In this document: positions 7,944 through 16,202 of the stretch, one piece after another | How positions within the stretch are numbered: the stretch's first letter is position 1 | How the letters are laid out: every line of letters begins with the position of its first letter | Assembly (NCBI RefSeq): GCF_003008515.1 | Contig: NZ_CP027668.1 | Span: 1,728,001 to 1,792,000 of the forward strand | Direction of reading: 5' to 3' | From: Phreatobacter cathodiphilus | GTDB taxonomy: Bacteria; Pseudomonadota; Alphaproteobacteria; Rhizobiales; Phreatobacteraceae | DNA length: 64,000 nucleotides | Notes under the pieces: model-generated | What the model was told of the DNA's origin: nothing | What the model saw: only the letters and a program-made list of their open reading frames with translations | Database searches by the model: none | Made by a program: the position numbers and the translations under genes

Positions 7944-8282
7944 ATGTTTGGATGGCTCAGCCGCCGGTCCGCCGGCCGGGATCTCGCCCCCGAGGAGGCC
8001 AAGGCGCTCGCCGACAGCGGCGAGGCCGTGCTGGTCGACGTGCGAGAGGAGGGCGAATGGCAGTCCGGCCACATTCCAGGCGCCGTCCACCTGCCGCTCT
8101 CGCGCTTCGCCGCGGACAGCGGACGGCTGCCGAAGGGGCGCCGCCTGGTCCTCTACTGCCTGTCGGGAGCCCGCTCCGCGCGCGCCCTCGGTGAATGCGC
8201 GCGGCTCGGCCTGCCCGCCGACGGCCATGTCGCCGGCGGCATCTCCGCCTGGCGGCGGGCGGGACTGCCCGTCACCCGCTGA
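7944..8282 (+). CDS. Single-domain rhodanese (sulfurtransferase)
   Basis: The protein has 112 residues, a complete single rhodanese domain. It carries LVDVREEGEWQSGHIPGAVHLPL in the first half and the active-site loop YCLSGARSARA, in which the cysteine accepts sulfane sulfur and the following residues cradle the persulfide. A GGWLSRR-like basic start and lack of a signal peptide suggest a cytoplasmic or membrane-associated protein. Together with the separate DUF2892 gene it makes the two halves of a YgaP-like protein. It probably moves sulfane sulfur during sulfide or persulfide stress. Confidence 0.88.
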   Translation: MFGWLSRRSAGRDLAPEEAKALADSGEAVLVDVREEGEWQSGHIPGAVHLPLSRFAADSGRLPKGRRLVLYCLSGARSARALGECARLGLPADGHVAGGISAWRRAGLPVTR

Positions 8283-8295
8283 CCGTGCGCCCGCC

Positions 8296-8324
8296 TTGAA
8301 CAGCCCGGCGAAGTCCGGTCTACT
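8296..8324 (+). promoter_or_regulatory. Candidate sigma70-type promoter for tctC
   Basis: TTGAAC (8296-8301) and TCTACT (8319-8324) are 17 bases apart in the 116-base gap before tctC. A GTCCGG / CCGGAC inverted repeat (8313-8318 and 8343-8348) straddles the -10 region and may be an operator. The match is modest in GC-rich DNA. Confidence 0.33.
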
Positions 8325-8398
8325 GACTCTTGGAAGGACATGCCGGACCACCGAACAGCGCCGATAGAGCGCGACGGGGTCCCCCAGGAGGAAGACCC

Positions 8399-9388
8399 AT
8401 GACCAAGACGCTCTGGACGCCGTCGCGGCGCCGTTTCATCACGTCCTCGTCGGCCGCGGCTCTCGCGGGCCTCGCGGCGCCGGGCCTCGCCCAGACGCGC
8501 TTTCCGAACCGGCCGGTGACGCTCATCGTCCCCTGGACGGCCGGCGGCTCCACCGACATGGGCTTCCGCGCTCTCGCCGAAGCCACGCAGAAACACCTCG
8601 GCGAGCGCATCATCGTCGAGAACAAGCCCGGCGCCGGCGGCACGCTGGGCCCGGCCCAGATGGCGGCGGGCGCCCGCCCCGACGGCTACACGCTGGCGCA
8701 GATGCCGATCACCATGTTCCGCCTGCCGCACATGACGCGGGTGGCCTTCAACCCGCTGACCGACTTCAGCTACGTCGTCCACGTGGCCGGCTACTGCTTC
8801 GGCACGACGGTGCGCGCCGACAGCCCGCACAAGACGATGAAGGACCTCGTCGAGTTCGCCCGCGCCAATCCGGACAAGGTCACCTACGGCACGCCCGGCG
8901 CCGGCACCTCGCTGCACATCACCATGATGGACATCGCCGCGCGCGAGAACATCAAGTGGACGCACGTTCCCTTCCGCGGCGCCTCCGAGACCAATGCCGC
9001 GGTGCTCGGCGGCCACGTCACGGCCCAGGCCGATTCCAGCGGCTGGGCGCCGCTGGTCAATGCTGGCCAGCTCCGCCTCCTCGCCACCTGGGGCAAGAAG
9101 CGCACGAAGACCTGGTCGAGCGTGCCCACCCTGCAGGAGAGCGGCATCGACATCGTCTCCAACTCGCCCTTCGGCATCGCCGGCCCCAAGGGCATGGATC
9201 CCGGCATCGTCAAGGTGCTGCACGACGCCTTCAAGAAGGGCATCGAGGAGCCGGACCACATGCGGGTCATGGACCAGCTCGACCAGGAGGTCGACTACAT
9301 GGACACGGCCACCTACGAAGCCTTCGTCAAGACCATGTACGAGGACATGCGCCAGCAGGTGGAACGCCTCGGCCTGCGCCGCAGCTGA
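8399..9388 (+). CDS. tctC: Tripartite tricarboxylate transporter substrate-binding protein (Bug/TctC)
   Basis: This 329-residue periplasmic receptor starts at an ATG preceded by AGGAGGAAG. The start has a twin-arginine-like signal (RRRFITSSSAAALAG). It has the Bug-family hallmarks: FPNRPVTLIVPWTAGGSTDM near the mature start, NKPGAGGTLGPAQM, PDGYTLAQ, and a C-terminal helix. The family binds carboxylates and delivers them to the TctAB membrane complex encoded just downstream, so the three genes make a complete transporter. The ligand cannot be read from sequence. Confidence 0.9.
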   Translation: MTKTLWTPSRRRFITSSSAAALAGLAAPGLAQTRFPNRPVTLIVPWTAGGSTDMGFRALAEATQKHLGERIIVENKPGAGGTLGPAQMAAGARPDGYTLAQMPITMFRLPHMTRVAFNPLTDFSYVVHVAGYCFGTTVRADSPHKTMKDLVEFARANPDKVTYGTPGAGTSLHITMMDIAARENIKWTHVPFRGASETNAAVLGGHVTAQADSSGWAPLVNAGQLRLLATWGKKRTKTWSSVPTLQESGIDIVSNSPFGIAGPKGMDPGIVKVLHDAFKKGIEEPDHMRVMDQLDQEVDYMDTATYEAFVKTMYEDMRQQVERLGLRRS

Positions 9389-9407
9389 TCCCGCGAAAGC
9401 CACCGTC

Positions 9408-9881
9408 ATGCGCATTCCCGATCTCGTGGCCGCCGTGGCCATCGCCGGCCTCGGCGCCTTCCTCGTGCGGGAGGGCGGCGAGCTCGGCCTCGGCGAACCG
9501 ACGGAGCCGGGGTCCGGCTTCATGTTCTGGTGGATCGGCGCGGCGATGATCCTGGCGGGCGGCGCCCTCGGCGTCACCGGTCTCCTCGCCCCGGCGGGCC
9601 GCCAGCCGGCCGACATGCCGCCCGCGGGCGGTCCCCTCGCCCAGCCGCTCATGGGGATCGCCGCCCTCGTCGGCTATGCGCTGGCGCTCCAGCCGATCGG
9701 CTTCATTCCGACATCGGCGGCGCTGCTCGCCGGCCTCTTCGCCTTCGTCGGCGGCTATCGCTGGCAGGTCTCGCTCGGCATGGGCATTGCGGGGGCCTTC
9801 CTCTGCTGGTTCCTCTTCGCCCGGCTCCTCGGCAGCAACCTGCCCGCCGGCATCCTCGTCAACACCGTGTTCGGGAACTGA
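9408..9881 (+). CDS. tctB: Tripartite tricarboxylate transporter small membrane subunit (TctB)
   Basis: The protein has 157 residues with four predicted hydrophobic helices and a short hydrophilic loop between the first and second pairs, typical of the TctB subunit. The helix with LQPIGFIPTSAALLAGLFAFVGGY carries the GF-PTS pattern common in the family. It lies 19 bases after tctC and three bases before tctA. Its role is to assemble with TctA in the inner membrane; its exact mechanistic function in the family is poorly known. Confidence 0.85.
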   Translation: MRIPDLVAAVAIAGLGAFLVREGGELGLGEPTEPGSGFMFWWIGAAMILAGGALGVTGLLAPAGRQPADMPPAGGPLAQPLMGIAALVGYALALQPIGFIPTSAALLAGLFAFVGGYRWQVSLGMGIAGAFLCWFLFARLLGSNLPAGILVNTVFGN

Positions 9882-9884
9882 CCG

Positions 9885-11387
9885 ATGGAGCTTCTCGGTC
9901 AACTCGGAACCGGCTTCGTCGTCGCGCTGTCGCCGGACAACCTCTTCTACTGCTTCGTCGGCGTGCTGATCGGCACCCTGGTCGGCGTGCTCCCGGGCAT
10001 CGGGCCCATCGCCGCCATGTCGCTGCTGCTCCCCGCCACCTTCGCCATTCCGCCGACCGGCGCGGTCATCATGCTCGCCGGCATCTATTACGGCTCCATG
10101 TATGGCGGCTCGACCACCTCCATCCTGGTCCGCATCCCGGGCGAGGCCGCCTCCGTCGTCACCTGCCTCGACGGCCACGAGATGGCGAAACAGGGCCGCG
10201 CCGGCGCGGCGCTCTTCGTCGCCGCCATCGGCTCCTTTTTCGCCGGAACCGTCGCCCTCGTCGGCCTGATCCTGGTCGCGCCGCTGATGATCACCGTGGC
10301 GCTCGCCTTCGGCCCGGCCGAATATTGCGCGCTGATGCTCCTCGGTCTCTGCCTCATCGCCTATCTGTCCCAGGCCTCCGTCATCAAGTCGTTGGTCATG
10401 GCCGGCATCGGCCTGGTGCTGGGCCTCGTCGGCATCGATTCCATCAACGCCCTGCCCCGCCTCACTTTCGACCGGCTGGAACTGCTCGACGGCATCGGCC
10501 TCGTGCCCGTCGTCATGGGCCTGTTCGGCGTCGCGGAGATCTTCAAGAACCTCGAACAGGGCACAGACCGCACCGTGGTCGAGAGCAAGGTCGGACGGCT
10601 CTGGCTCACCTCGACCGACTGGATCCAGTCGCGCTGGGCCATCGTGCGCGGCACGGCCCTCGGCTTCGTGCTGGGCATCCTGCCGGGAGGCGGCGCCGTC
10701 ATCTCCTCCTTCGTCTCCTATGCGATGGAGCGGCGGCTCTCGAAGACGCCGGAGCGCTTCGGCAAGGGCGCCATCGAAGGGGTCGCGGGACCTGAAGCCG
10801 CCAACAACGCCGCCGCCGGCTCCGCCTTCATCCCGCTGATGACCCTCGGCATCCCGCCCAATGCCGTGCTCGCCCTGCTGCTCGGCGCACTCATCATCCA
10901 CAACGTGCCGGTCGGCCCGACCATGATCACCCAGCGGCCGGACCTCTTCTGGGGCGTCGTCGCCTCCATGTATGTCGGCAACGTCATGCTGCTGGTGCTG
11001 AACCTGCCGCTCATCGGGCTCTGGGTGAAATGCCTCCAGGTGCCCTACGGCATCCTCTTTCCCCTGATCCTGCTGTTCTGCTGCATCGGCGTCTATGCCA
11101 CCTCGGGCCAGATCTTCGACCTCTATGTGATGATCGCCTTCGGCGTCGGCGGCTGGCTGGTGGCGCGCTGGGGTTACGAGCCGGCCCCACTGGTCCTCGG
11201 CTTCGTCCTCGGCCCCATGTTCGAGAACAACCTGCGCAAGGCCCTGATCCTGTCGCGCGGCAGCTGGATGACCTTCATCGAGCGCCCGATCTCCGCCTTC
11301 TTCGTGCTGGCCTCGGCGATCATTCTGGCGACGGCGCTCGTCCCCTGGATCAACGCCAAGCGCAAGGAGATCGCCGTCGAGGGCTGA
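9885..11387 (+). CDS. tctA: Tripartite tricarboxylate transporter large permease (TctA)
   Basis: This 500-residue integral membrane permease has about twelve hydrophobic helices. Clear family motifs are visible: GTLVGVLPGIGPIAAMSLLLP in the first conserved repeat, YYGSMYGGSTTSILVRIPGEAAS, and the second repeat GFVLGILPGGGAVISSFVSYAMERR with PEAANNAAAGSAFIPLMTLGIP. It should move a carboxylate with sodium or protons, with substrate delivered by the TctC at 8399, or by the second Bug protein at 13133. It ends 14 bases before the convergent AraC gene. Confidence 0.93.
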   Translation: MELLGQLGTGFVVALSPDNLFYCFVGVLIGTLVGVLPGIGPIAAMSLLLPATFAIPPTGAVIMLAGIYYGSMYGGSTTSILVRIPGEAASVVTCLDGHEMAKQGRAGAALFVAAIGSFFAGTVALVGLILVAPLMITVALAFGPAEYCALMLLGLCLIAYLSQASVIKSLVMAGIGLVLGLVGIDSINALPRLTFDRLELLDGIGLVPVVMGLFGVAEIFKNLEQGTDRTVVESKVGRLWLTSTDWIQSRWAIVRGTALGFVLGILPGGGAVISSFVSYAMERRLSKTPERFGKGAIEGVAGPEAANNAAAGSAFIPLMTLGIPPNAVLALLLGALIIHNVPVGPTMITQRPDLFWGVVASMYVGNVMLLVLNLPLIGLWVKCLQVPYGILFPLILLFCCIGVYATSGQIFDLYVMIAFGVGGWLVARWGYEPAPLVLGFVLGPMFENNLRKALILSRGSWMTFIERPISAFFVLASAIILATALVPWINAKRKEIAVEG

Positions 11388-11401
11388 GGGGGCGACGAGC
11401 G

Positions 11402-12229
11402 TCAGGGGGCGCCTGCCACATGAGCCCCGCGCCGGTATTCGCGCGGCGTGAAACCGATCTTGTTTTTGAAGAACCGCGAGAAGTGACCCGGCGCCGAAAA
11501 GCCGAGGTCAAGCGCGATGTCGCCGGCCGGACGGTCGCTGGCGATGAGCTGCTCGATGGCATATTCCACCCTCAGCGTGTCGTTGTAGACCGCCGGTGTC
11601 ATTCCGGTGCTGGCAGTGAACTGCTCGAAGAATCGCGACCGCGAGAGGCCCACCGCCCGTGCCAGGACATCGATCGTCTGCGGCCTGGGGGGATCGGCGC
11701 GCATCAGCGCGATGGCCTTGCGGATGCGGTGGTCGACCGAGCGCGGCTCCGCCGGAGCGAGGCTGTCGGGCGAGTTTGCGGCGAGAATGCGGGTCAGAAG
11801 GGCGAGGATGTCGCCCTCCAGATCGTCCGCCGCCGCCGTCAGGGTGGGATCGGCGATGGTCGCCGCGATCCTTCCGACAAGGCGGCGCATGGCGTCGTCG
11901 ACGCGCGCCGACTGCCGGCTGAACGGTCGCCGCGACGTTCCGCCGCTGCCGCGAACCAGCCAGCCCGCCTCGATATAGAGCGCCAGGATGGTGATGGGCG
12001 GATCGGCGCTGGCGCGCCAATTGGCGTGCGGCACCCAGGGGTTGAGCAGCACCATCTCGCCGTCGGTGATCGGGCACCGCGTCCCCTCCACGTCATAGGC
12101 ACCGTCCTGCCCCTCCACCTTGATGAGCGCGTGGACATGAGGATGGGCATGGACGTGGACGGGCTGGTTGGTGCGGAACAGAGTCACGCGACCGAAGAGC
12201 CCCTGATGGACGCCGATGACGCCGGTCAT
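11402..12229 (-). CDS. AraC-family regulator with N-terminal cupin
   Basis: The protein has 275 residues. The first half is a cupin-type sensing domain (HVHAHPHVHALIKVEGQ, then GEMVLLNPWVPHANW). The C-terminal part has two helix-turn-helix motifs typical of AraC/XylS (IDVLARAVGLSRSRFFEQFTASTGMTP and DIALDLGFSAPGHFSRFFKNKIGFTPREYR). The ATG at 12229 is preferred over an in-frame codon 45 bases upstream because GGAGGAAG lies just before it. It is convergent with tctA and divergent from the cupin gene at 12382. Tandem 15-bp repeats in the shared promoter region are likely its binding site. Confidence 0.88.
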   Translation of the reverse strand: MTGVIGVHQGLFGRVTLFRTNQPVHVHAHPHVHALIKVEGQDGAYDVEGTRCPITDGEMVLLNPWVPHANWRASADPPITILALYIEAGWLVRGSGGTSRRPFSRQSARVDDAMRRLVGRIAATIADPTLTAAADDLEGDILALLTRILAANSPDSLAPAEPRSVDHRIRKAIALMRADPPRPQTIDVLARAVGLSRSRFFEQFTASTGMTPAVYNDTLRVEYAIEQLIASDRPAGDIALDLGFSAPGHFSRFFKNKIGFTPREYRRGAHVAGAP

Positions 12230-12284
12230 GCTTCCTCCAGCGCCCGCTCTGCCGGCGGGCTGCGGACTCAGCATCCACTAAACC

Positions 12285-12319
12285 GGACGAAAAGGTAAGT
12301 CACAGGACGCATCGGTAAG
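12285..12319. promoter_or_regulatory. Tandem direct-repeat operator, likely for the AraC regulator
   Basis: Two copies of GGACG-N4-GGTAAG, at 12285-12299 (GGACGAAAAGGTAAG) and 12305-12319 (GGACGCATCGGTAAG), repeat with a period of exactly 20 bases, close to two helical turns. AraC proteins contact two major-groove segments per half-site and usually bind tandem direct repeats of this size. The site lies in the divergent region between the araC-like gene and the cupin gene. Confidence 0.65.
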
Positions 12320-12381
12320 CCGCGCGGGCGAGACCCCTGTAGGGTTTTGCAGCATCCCGCCATCCGCTCCGAGGACGACGC

Positions 12382-13041
12382 ATGACCGCGCCCGCCATGG
12401 TTCTGAGACTCGTCGAGGACATCGTCGCCGCAGGCGCGCGTCTCTCCTTCCCCGACGACGGCGTCCGGCGGGTTCTCTACTGTGTCCACGGCGCCGTTGA
12501 GGCGGGAGGCGGACGAGTGGAAGACGACCAGGCCGTGCTTCTGACCGGACCGGCCCTCGCAGTTGCCGGTGCGGCGGGCGCAACCGTCTGGCGCTATGAA
12601 CTCGCGCCCGCAGGGGCGCCCGTCTTTCGCCTGCCGGCCGAAGCCGGCGTCACGCGCGACAAGCTGAGCGAGGCTCTCACCTGGCCTGTCGCCGACCGGA
12701 TTCTGATCCGCGCCGACAGCGTCTCCTTTCCGCCGGGCGGCTGCGCCTATCTGCATACGCACCAGGGGCCGGGCATCCGCTGCCTCATCGACGGCGGGAT
12801 TCGAATCGACGCCCTGGGCCATTCGGCAAGCTACGGCCCAGGCGCGGCCTGGTTCGAGAGCGGCCCGGATCCGGTCTTCGCCCAAGCCGCGGCCGACCGC
12901 CCCAGCCGCTTCGTCCGCGTGATGGTCCTGCCGGCTGCGCTCCACGGGCGGTCCTCGATCGCATACGTCAATGCCGAGGACCGCGAGAAGCCGAAATCCC
13001 AGACCTACAAGGGATATCTGGACCAGATCATCGACACCTGA
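12382..13041 (+). CDS. Bicupin-like protein of unknown function
   Basis: The protein has 219 residues and no signal peptide. The first half reads as a degenerate beta-barrel (VLYCVHGAVEAGGGRV), and the second as a better cupin with FPPGGCAYLHTHQGPGIRCLIDGGIRI, where the HTH pair and the downstream acidic residue could hold a metal. It is the first gene of the rightward transcript controlled from the AraC tandem repeats and precedes a Bug receptor. A role in handling the transported carboxylate, or in sensing it, is possible but not shown. Confidence 0.65.
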   Translation: MTAPAMVLRLVEDIVAAGARLSFPDDGVRRVLYCVHGAVEAGGGRVEDDQAVLLTGPALAVAGAAGATVWRYELAPAGAPVFRLPAEAGVTRDKLSEALTWPVADRILIRADSVSFPPGGCAYLHTHQGPGIRCLIDGGIRIDALGHSASYGPGAAWFESGPDPVFAQAAADRPSRFVRVMVLPAALHGRSSIAYVNAEDREKPKSQTYKGYLDQIIDT

Positions 13042-13132
13042 CGCCGTCGAGGCGACCAGTTGGGGCCCGTCGCCCCGCGTGAGGCGGCAGGAAGACCGCC
13101 TGAGCAGACAAGGCAAACGGAGGAACCGTACG

Positions 13133-14116
13133 ATGACGCTGACCCGCAGAACGGCCATGGCCGCCCTCGCCCTGACCGGCGCGGCGCTCGCGGCGCCCGC
13201 CGCTGGCGCCCAATCCGCCTATCCGGAGCGCCCGATCAAGGTGATCGTGCCCTTCGCCGCCGGCAGCGCCTCGGACATCGTCGGGCGCATCGTGCTGGAG
13301 GCCATGGCAAGCGATCTGGGACAGCGCTTCGTGGTGGAAAACCAGGCCGGCGCCAGCGGCAATCTCGGCACCGGTGCGGTCGCGCGCGCTGAACCCGACG
13401 GCTACACCATCCTCGTCTCCGCTTCCGGGCCCCTGGCCGTCAACCAGGCGCTGTTCCCCAATATCGGATACGATCCACTCGCCGATTTCGAGCCGATCTC
13501 TCTCATCGCGACACTGCCCAACGTCATCGTCGTCAACGCGGGGCTGCCGCTGAACTCCGTGGCGGATCTGATCGCTGCCGCGAAGAAGGATCCGGGCAAG
13601 CTCAACTACGGGAGCATCGGCAACGGCAGTTCCCAGCATCTGGCGGCCGCCTATTTCGAGCAGGTGACCGGGACGCGCATGACCCATGTCCCCTATCGCG
13701 TCACCGGCCAACTCGTCAGCGATTTGGTCGGAGGGCAGCTCCAAGTGTCCTTCCAGTTGATTCCCAACGTCCTCGGCCAGATCCAGGGCCGCCAGGTGCG
13801 GCCCCTCGCCATCACCGCAAACCGTCGGTCCGAAGTGCTGCCCGACGTACCGACGGTCGCAGAGGTGGGACTGCAGGGCTACGAGGCCTATGGCTGGTTC
13901 GCCATGCTCGCGCCGAGGAACACCCCGGCACCCGTCGTCACACGACTCCACGCCGCCTACATGAAGGCCATGGCCGACCCGGCGGTCCGCCGCCGCATCG
14001 TCGAGGTCGGTGCCGAGCCGGCAACCTCCACCCCGACCGAACTTCGGTCGTTCATGCAGGCCGAAGCCCGCAAATGGGGTGACATCATCCGCACCAACGG
14101 CATCAAGCCGAACTGA
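13133..14116 (+). CDS. Second Bug/TctC-family solute receptor
   Basis: The protein has 327 residues with a signal peptide (TRRTAMAALALTGAALAAPAAGA). The family signatures are YPERPIKVIVPFAAGSASDIVGR, NQAGASGNLGTGAVARAEPDGYT, and MTHVPYR. It lies 91 bases after the cupin gene. No TctAB genes follow it, so it probably shares the permease at 9408-11387 or another copy in the genome, as is usual for the expanded Bug families of proteobacteria. It differs enough from the tctC at 8399 to suggest a different ligand. Confidence 0.88.
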   Translation: MTLTRRTAMAALALTGAALAAPAAGAQSAYPERPIKVIVPFAAGSASDIVGRIVLEAMASDLGQRFVVENQAGASGNLGTGAVARAEPDGYTILVSASGPLAVNQALFPNIGYDPLADFEPISLIATLPNVIVVNAGLPLNSVADLIAAAKKDPGKLNYGSIGNGSSQHLAAAYFEQVTGTRMTHVPYRVTGQLVSDLVGGQLQVSFQLIPNVLGQIQGRQVRPLAITANRRSEVLPDVPTVAEVGLQGYEAYGWFAMLAPRNTPAPVVTRLHAAYMKAMADPAVRRRIVEVGAEPATSTPTELRSFMQAEARKWGDIIRTNGIKPN

Positions 14117-14227
14117 GCGCGGCATCGGCGGCCGCTGTGTCAGGTCAGGGCGGGTCTGCCGTCGGCACGAGCGCGGACCTCCCCGGCGCCGCGGGGCGCT
14201 TGCCAAGAGCGGGGATTATGCCCACAA

Positions 14228-14248
14228 GAGCCCCGTTGAGCGGGGCTC
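14228..14248 (+). terminator. Strong hairpin just before the histidine kinase start
   Basis: Eight-base arms GAGCCCCG (14228-14235) and CGGGGCTC (14241-14248) enclose a five-base loop and end two bases before the ATG of the kinase gene. It may terminate the upstream receptor transcript or, if transcribed with the kinase, hide its ribosome-binding region. A run of four T follows nine bases later. Confidence 0.45.
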
Positions 14249-14249
14249 C

Positions 14250-15743
14250 ATGGGTATTTTGAGAAGTTCTTTCGTCAGAACCACCGCTCTGATGCTGGCG
14301 GCCGGTATCACGGTCCTGATCCTGATCGTCGCGGCATCCCTCTGGCTCACCGCCCGCTCGCAGCAGCACTTCGGCGAGGTCGTCACCTCGCGCGCCATCC
14401 GCAGCGCCACCGCCGACCTGCTCTCGCTCATGCAGGACGCCGAGACCGGCCAGCGCGGCTTCCTCATCACCCGCGATCCCGTCTTCCTGCGTCCCTATCG
14501 CAGCGCCCTCGCCAATTTCGAGCAGCGGGTCGCCGCCTTCCGCGAGTCGATTGCGGCAGAGACCGAGCTTGCCAGCCTCGCCACCCGGCTGGACGAGCGC
14601 CTCCGGCGCAAGATGGAGGAACTGCGCAACCGCGTCGCGCTCGGCGAGTCGGGCCGGTTCGAGCAGGCAGTCGCCGAGGTCGGCACCGGATCGGGCATGC
14701 GCCTGATGGACGAGATCAGGGCCGATCTCGGCGAGGTCCTGGAGCGGGGCGAGCAGTCGCTCAACCGCGCCATCGCCGCACAGGACGCCACTACCGACCA
14801 GTTGCAGTTCGTCTCCATCGCCGGCGCAATCATCATCCTCGGTCTCGCCGCGGCGGCCGCCTGGCTTATCTCGGGTTATACCCGCGAGCTCGCCTATTCC
14901 CGTGCCGAGCTGGAGGTGCTCAATACCGGGCTGGAACAGCGGGTCAATGAACGCACCGAAGCGCTGACCAAGGCGAACGAGGAGATCCAGCGCTTCGCCT
15001 ATATCGTCACCCACGACCTCAGGGCGCCGCTGGTCAACATCATGGGCTTCACCAGCGAGCTGGAAGCCTCGATGAAACCCGTCGCCACCCTGCTCGGAGG
15101 CAAGGAGACGAGCCCCCACGATCGCGAGGAGGCCCGCCAGGCCATCGAGACCGACCTGCCGGAAGCCATCGGCTTCATCCGCTCGTCGACCCAGAAGATG
15201 GACAACCTCATCAACGCCATCCTGAAGATCTCGCGCGTCGGCACGCGCACCCTGAAGCCCGAGCCGATCGACCTGAAGGCTCTCGCCGAGGCGAGCGCCG
15301 CCGCCGTGCACCACCAGGCGTCGGACGATGAGGGCGATGCGGGCATCCGCATCGAGGTCCCGCGCCTCGAGATCGTCAGCGACAGGCTTTCGGTCGACCA
15401 GATCCTCGGCAACCTGCTCGACAACGCCATCAAGTACCGCGCCACCGACCGCCCCATCCGCATCGCGATCCGCGGCCGCCGCGACCGGCACTTCGCCTAT
15501 CTGGAGGTCGAGGACAACGGCCGCGGCATCGCCGCCTCCGACACCGAGCGCGTCTTCGAACTGTTCCGCCGCTCCGGCCCCCAGACGGTGGCGGGCGAAG
15601 GCATCGGCCTCGCCCATGTCCGCACCCTCGCCCGCAATCTCGGCGGCGACATCACCCTCACGTCGACCCTCGGCAGCGGAAGCACCTTCACCGTCAGGCT
15701 GCCCATCGATTTCAATGAGTTCAAGAGGAGAGCCGCGCTATGA
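14250..15743 (+). CDS. CHASE3-domain sensor histidine kinase
   Basis: The protein has 497 residues. Membrane helix 1 (about 11-34) and helix 2 (about 187-208) bracket an extracytoplasmic CHASE3 domain marked by QDAETGQRGFLITRDPVFL. A coiled-coil linker (about 215-248) leads to the HisKA domain with H255 in the motif IVTHDLRAPL. The ATPase domain follows, with LLDNAIKYR (N box), VEDNGRGI (G1) and GEGIGLAHV (G2). It overlaps by four bases with a response regulator. No clear Shine-Dalgarno precedes the ATG at 14250, where a hairpin is found instead, so the start is somewhat uncertain. Confidence 0.88.
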   Translation: MGILRSSFVRTTALMLAAGITVLILIVAASLWLTARSQQHFGEVVTSRAIRSATADLLSLMQDAETGQRGFLITRDPVFLRPYRSALANFEQRVAAFRESIAAETELASLATRLDERLRRKMEELRNRVALGESGRFEQAVAEVGTGSGMRLMDEIRADLGEVLERGEQSLNRAIAAQDATTDQLQFVSIAGAIIILGLAAAAAWLISGYTRELAYSRAELEVLNTGLEQRVNERTEALTKANEEIQRFAYIVTHDLRAPLVNIMGFTSELEASMKPVATLLGGKETSPHDREEARQAIETDLPEAIGFIRSSTQKMDNLINAILKISRVGTRTLKPEPIDLKALAEASAAAVHHQASDDEGDAGIRIEVPRLEIVSDRLSVDQILGNLLDNAIKYRATDRPIRIAIRGRRDRHFAYLEVEDNGRGIAASDTERVFELFRRSGPQTVAGEGIGLAHVRTLARNLGGDITLTSTLGSGSTFTVRLPIDFNEFKRRAAL

Positions 15744-16186
15744 ACCGGAGCGGAAACCCCGTCACCATCATCATGATCGAGGACGACGAGGGCCATGCGC
15801 GCCTCATCGAGAAGAACATCCGCCGCGCCGGTGTCTCCAACGAGATCGTCCCCTTCACCAACGGTACCGAGGCCCTCGCCCACCTGCTCGGCGCCGACGG
15901 CTCCGGCGAGGTGAGCATCGGCCGCCAGCTCCTCATCCTGCTCGACCTCAACCTGCCCGACATGGGCGGCGTCGACATCCTGGAGAAGGTGAAGTCGAAC
16001 CCCCACACCAAGCGCGCGCCCGTCGTCGTCCTGACGACGACCGACGACCAGCGCGAGATCCAGCGCTGCTACGACCTCGGCGCCAACGTCTACATCACCA
16101 AGCCGGTGGACTATGACGGCTTCGCTCAGGCGATCCGCCAACTCGGCCTGTTTTTTGCGGTGATGCAGGTGCCGGAAGCCGACTGA
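15740..16186 (+). CDS. Single-domain response regulator (Rcp1-like)
   Basis: The protein has 148 residues, a receiver domain without an output domain. The acidic pocket is EDD near the start, the phosphoacceptor is D69 in LLDLNLPD, and T/K residues are at VLTTTDD and YITKPVDY. It matches the Rcp1-type regulators paired with CHASE3 or phytochrome kinases. It overlaps the kinase stop and lies 16 bases before a hybrid receiver-kinase, so it could carry phosphate from the first kinase to another target or act as a phosphate sink. Confidence 0.88.
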   Translation: MNRSGNPVTIIMIEDDEGHARLIEKNIRRAGVSNEIVPFTNGTEALAHLLGADGSGEVSIGRQLLILLDLNLPDMGGVDILEKVKSNPHTKRAPVVVLTTTDDQREIQRCYDLGANVYITKPVDYDGFAQAIRQLGLFFAVMQVPEAD

Positions 16187-16202
16187 GCGGTAAAACCTGA
16201 CC

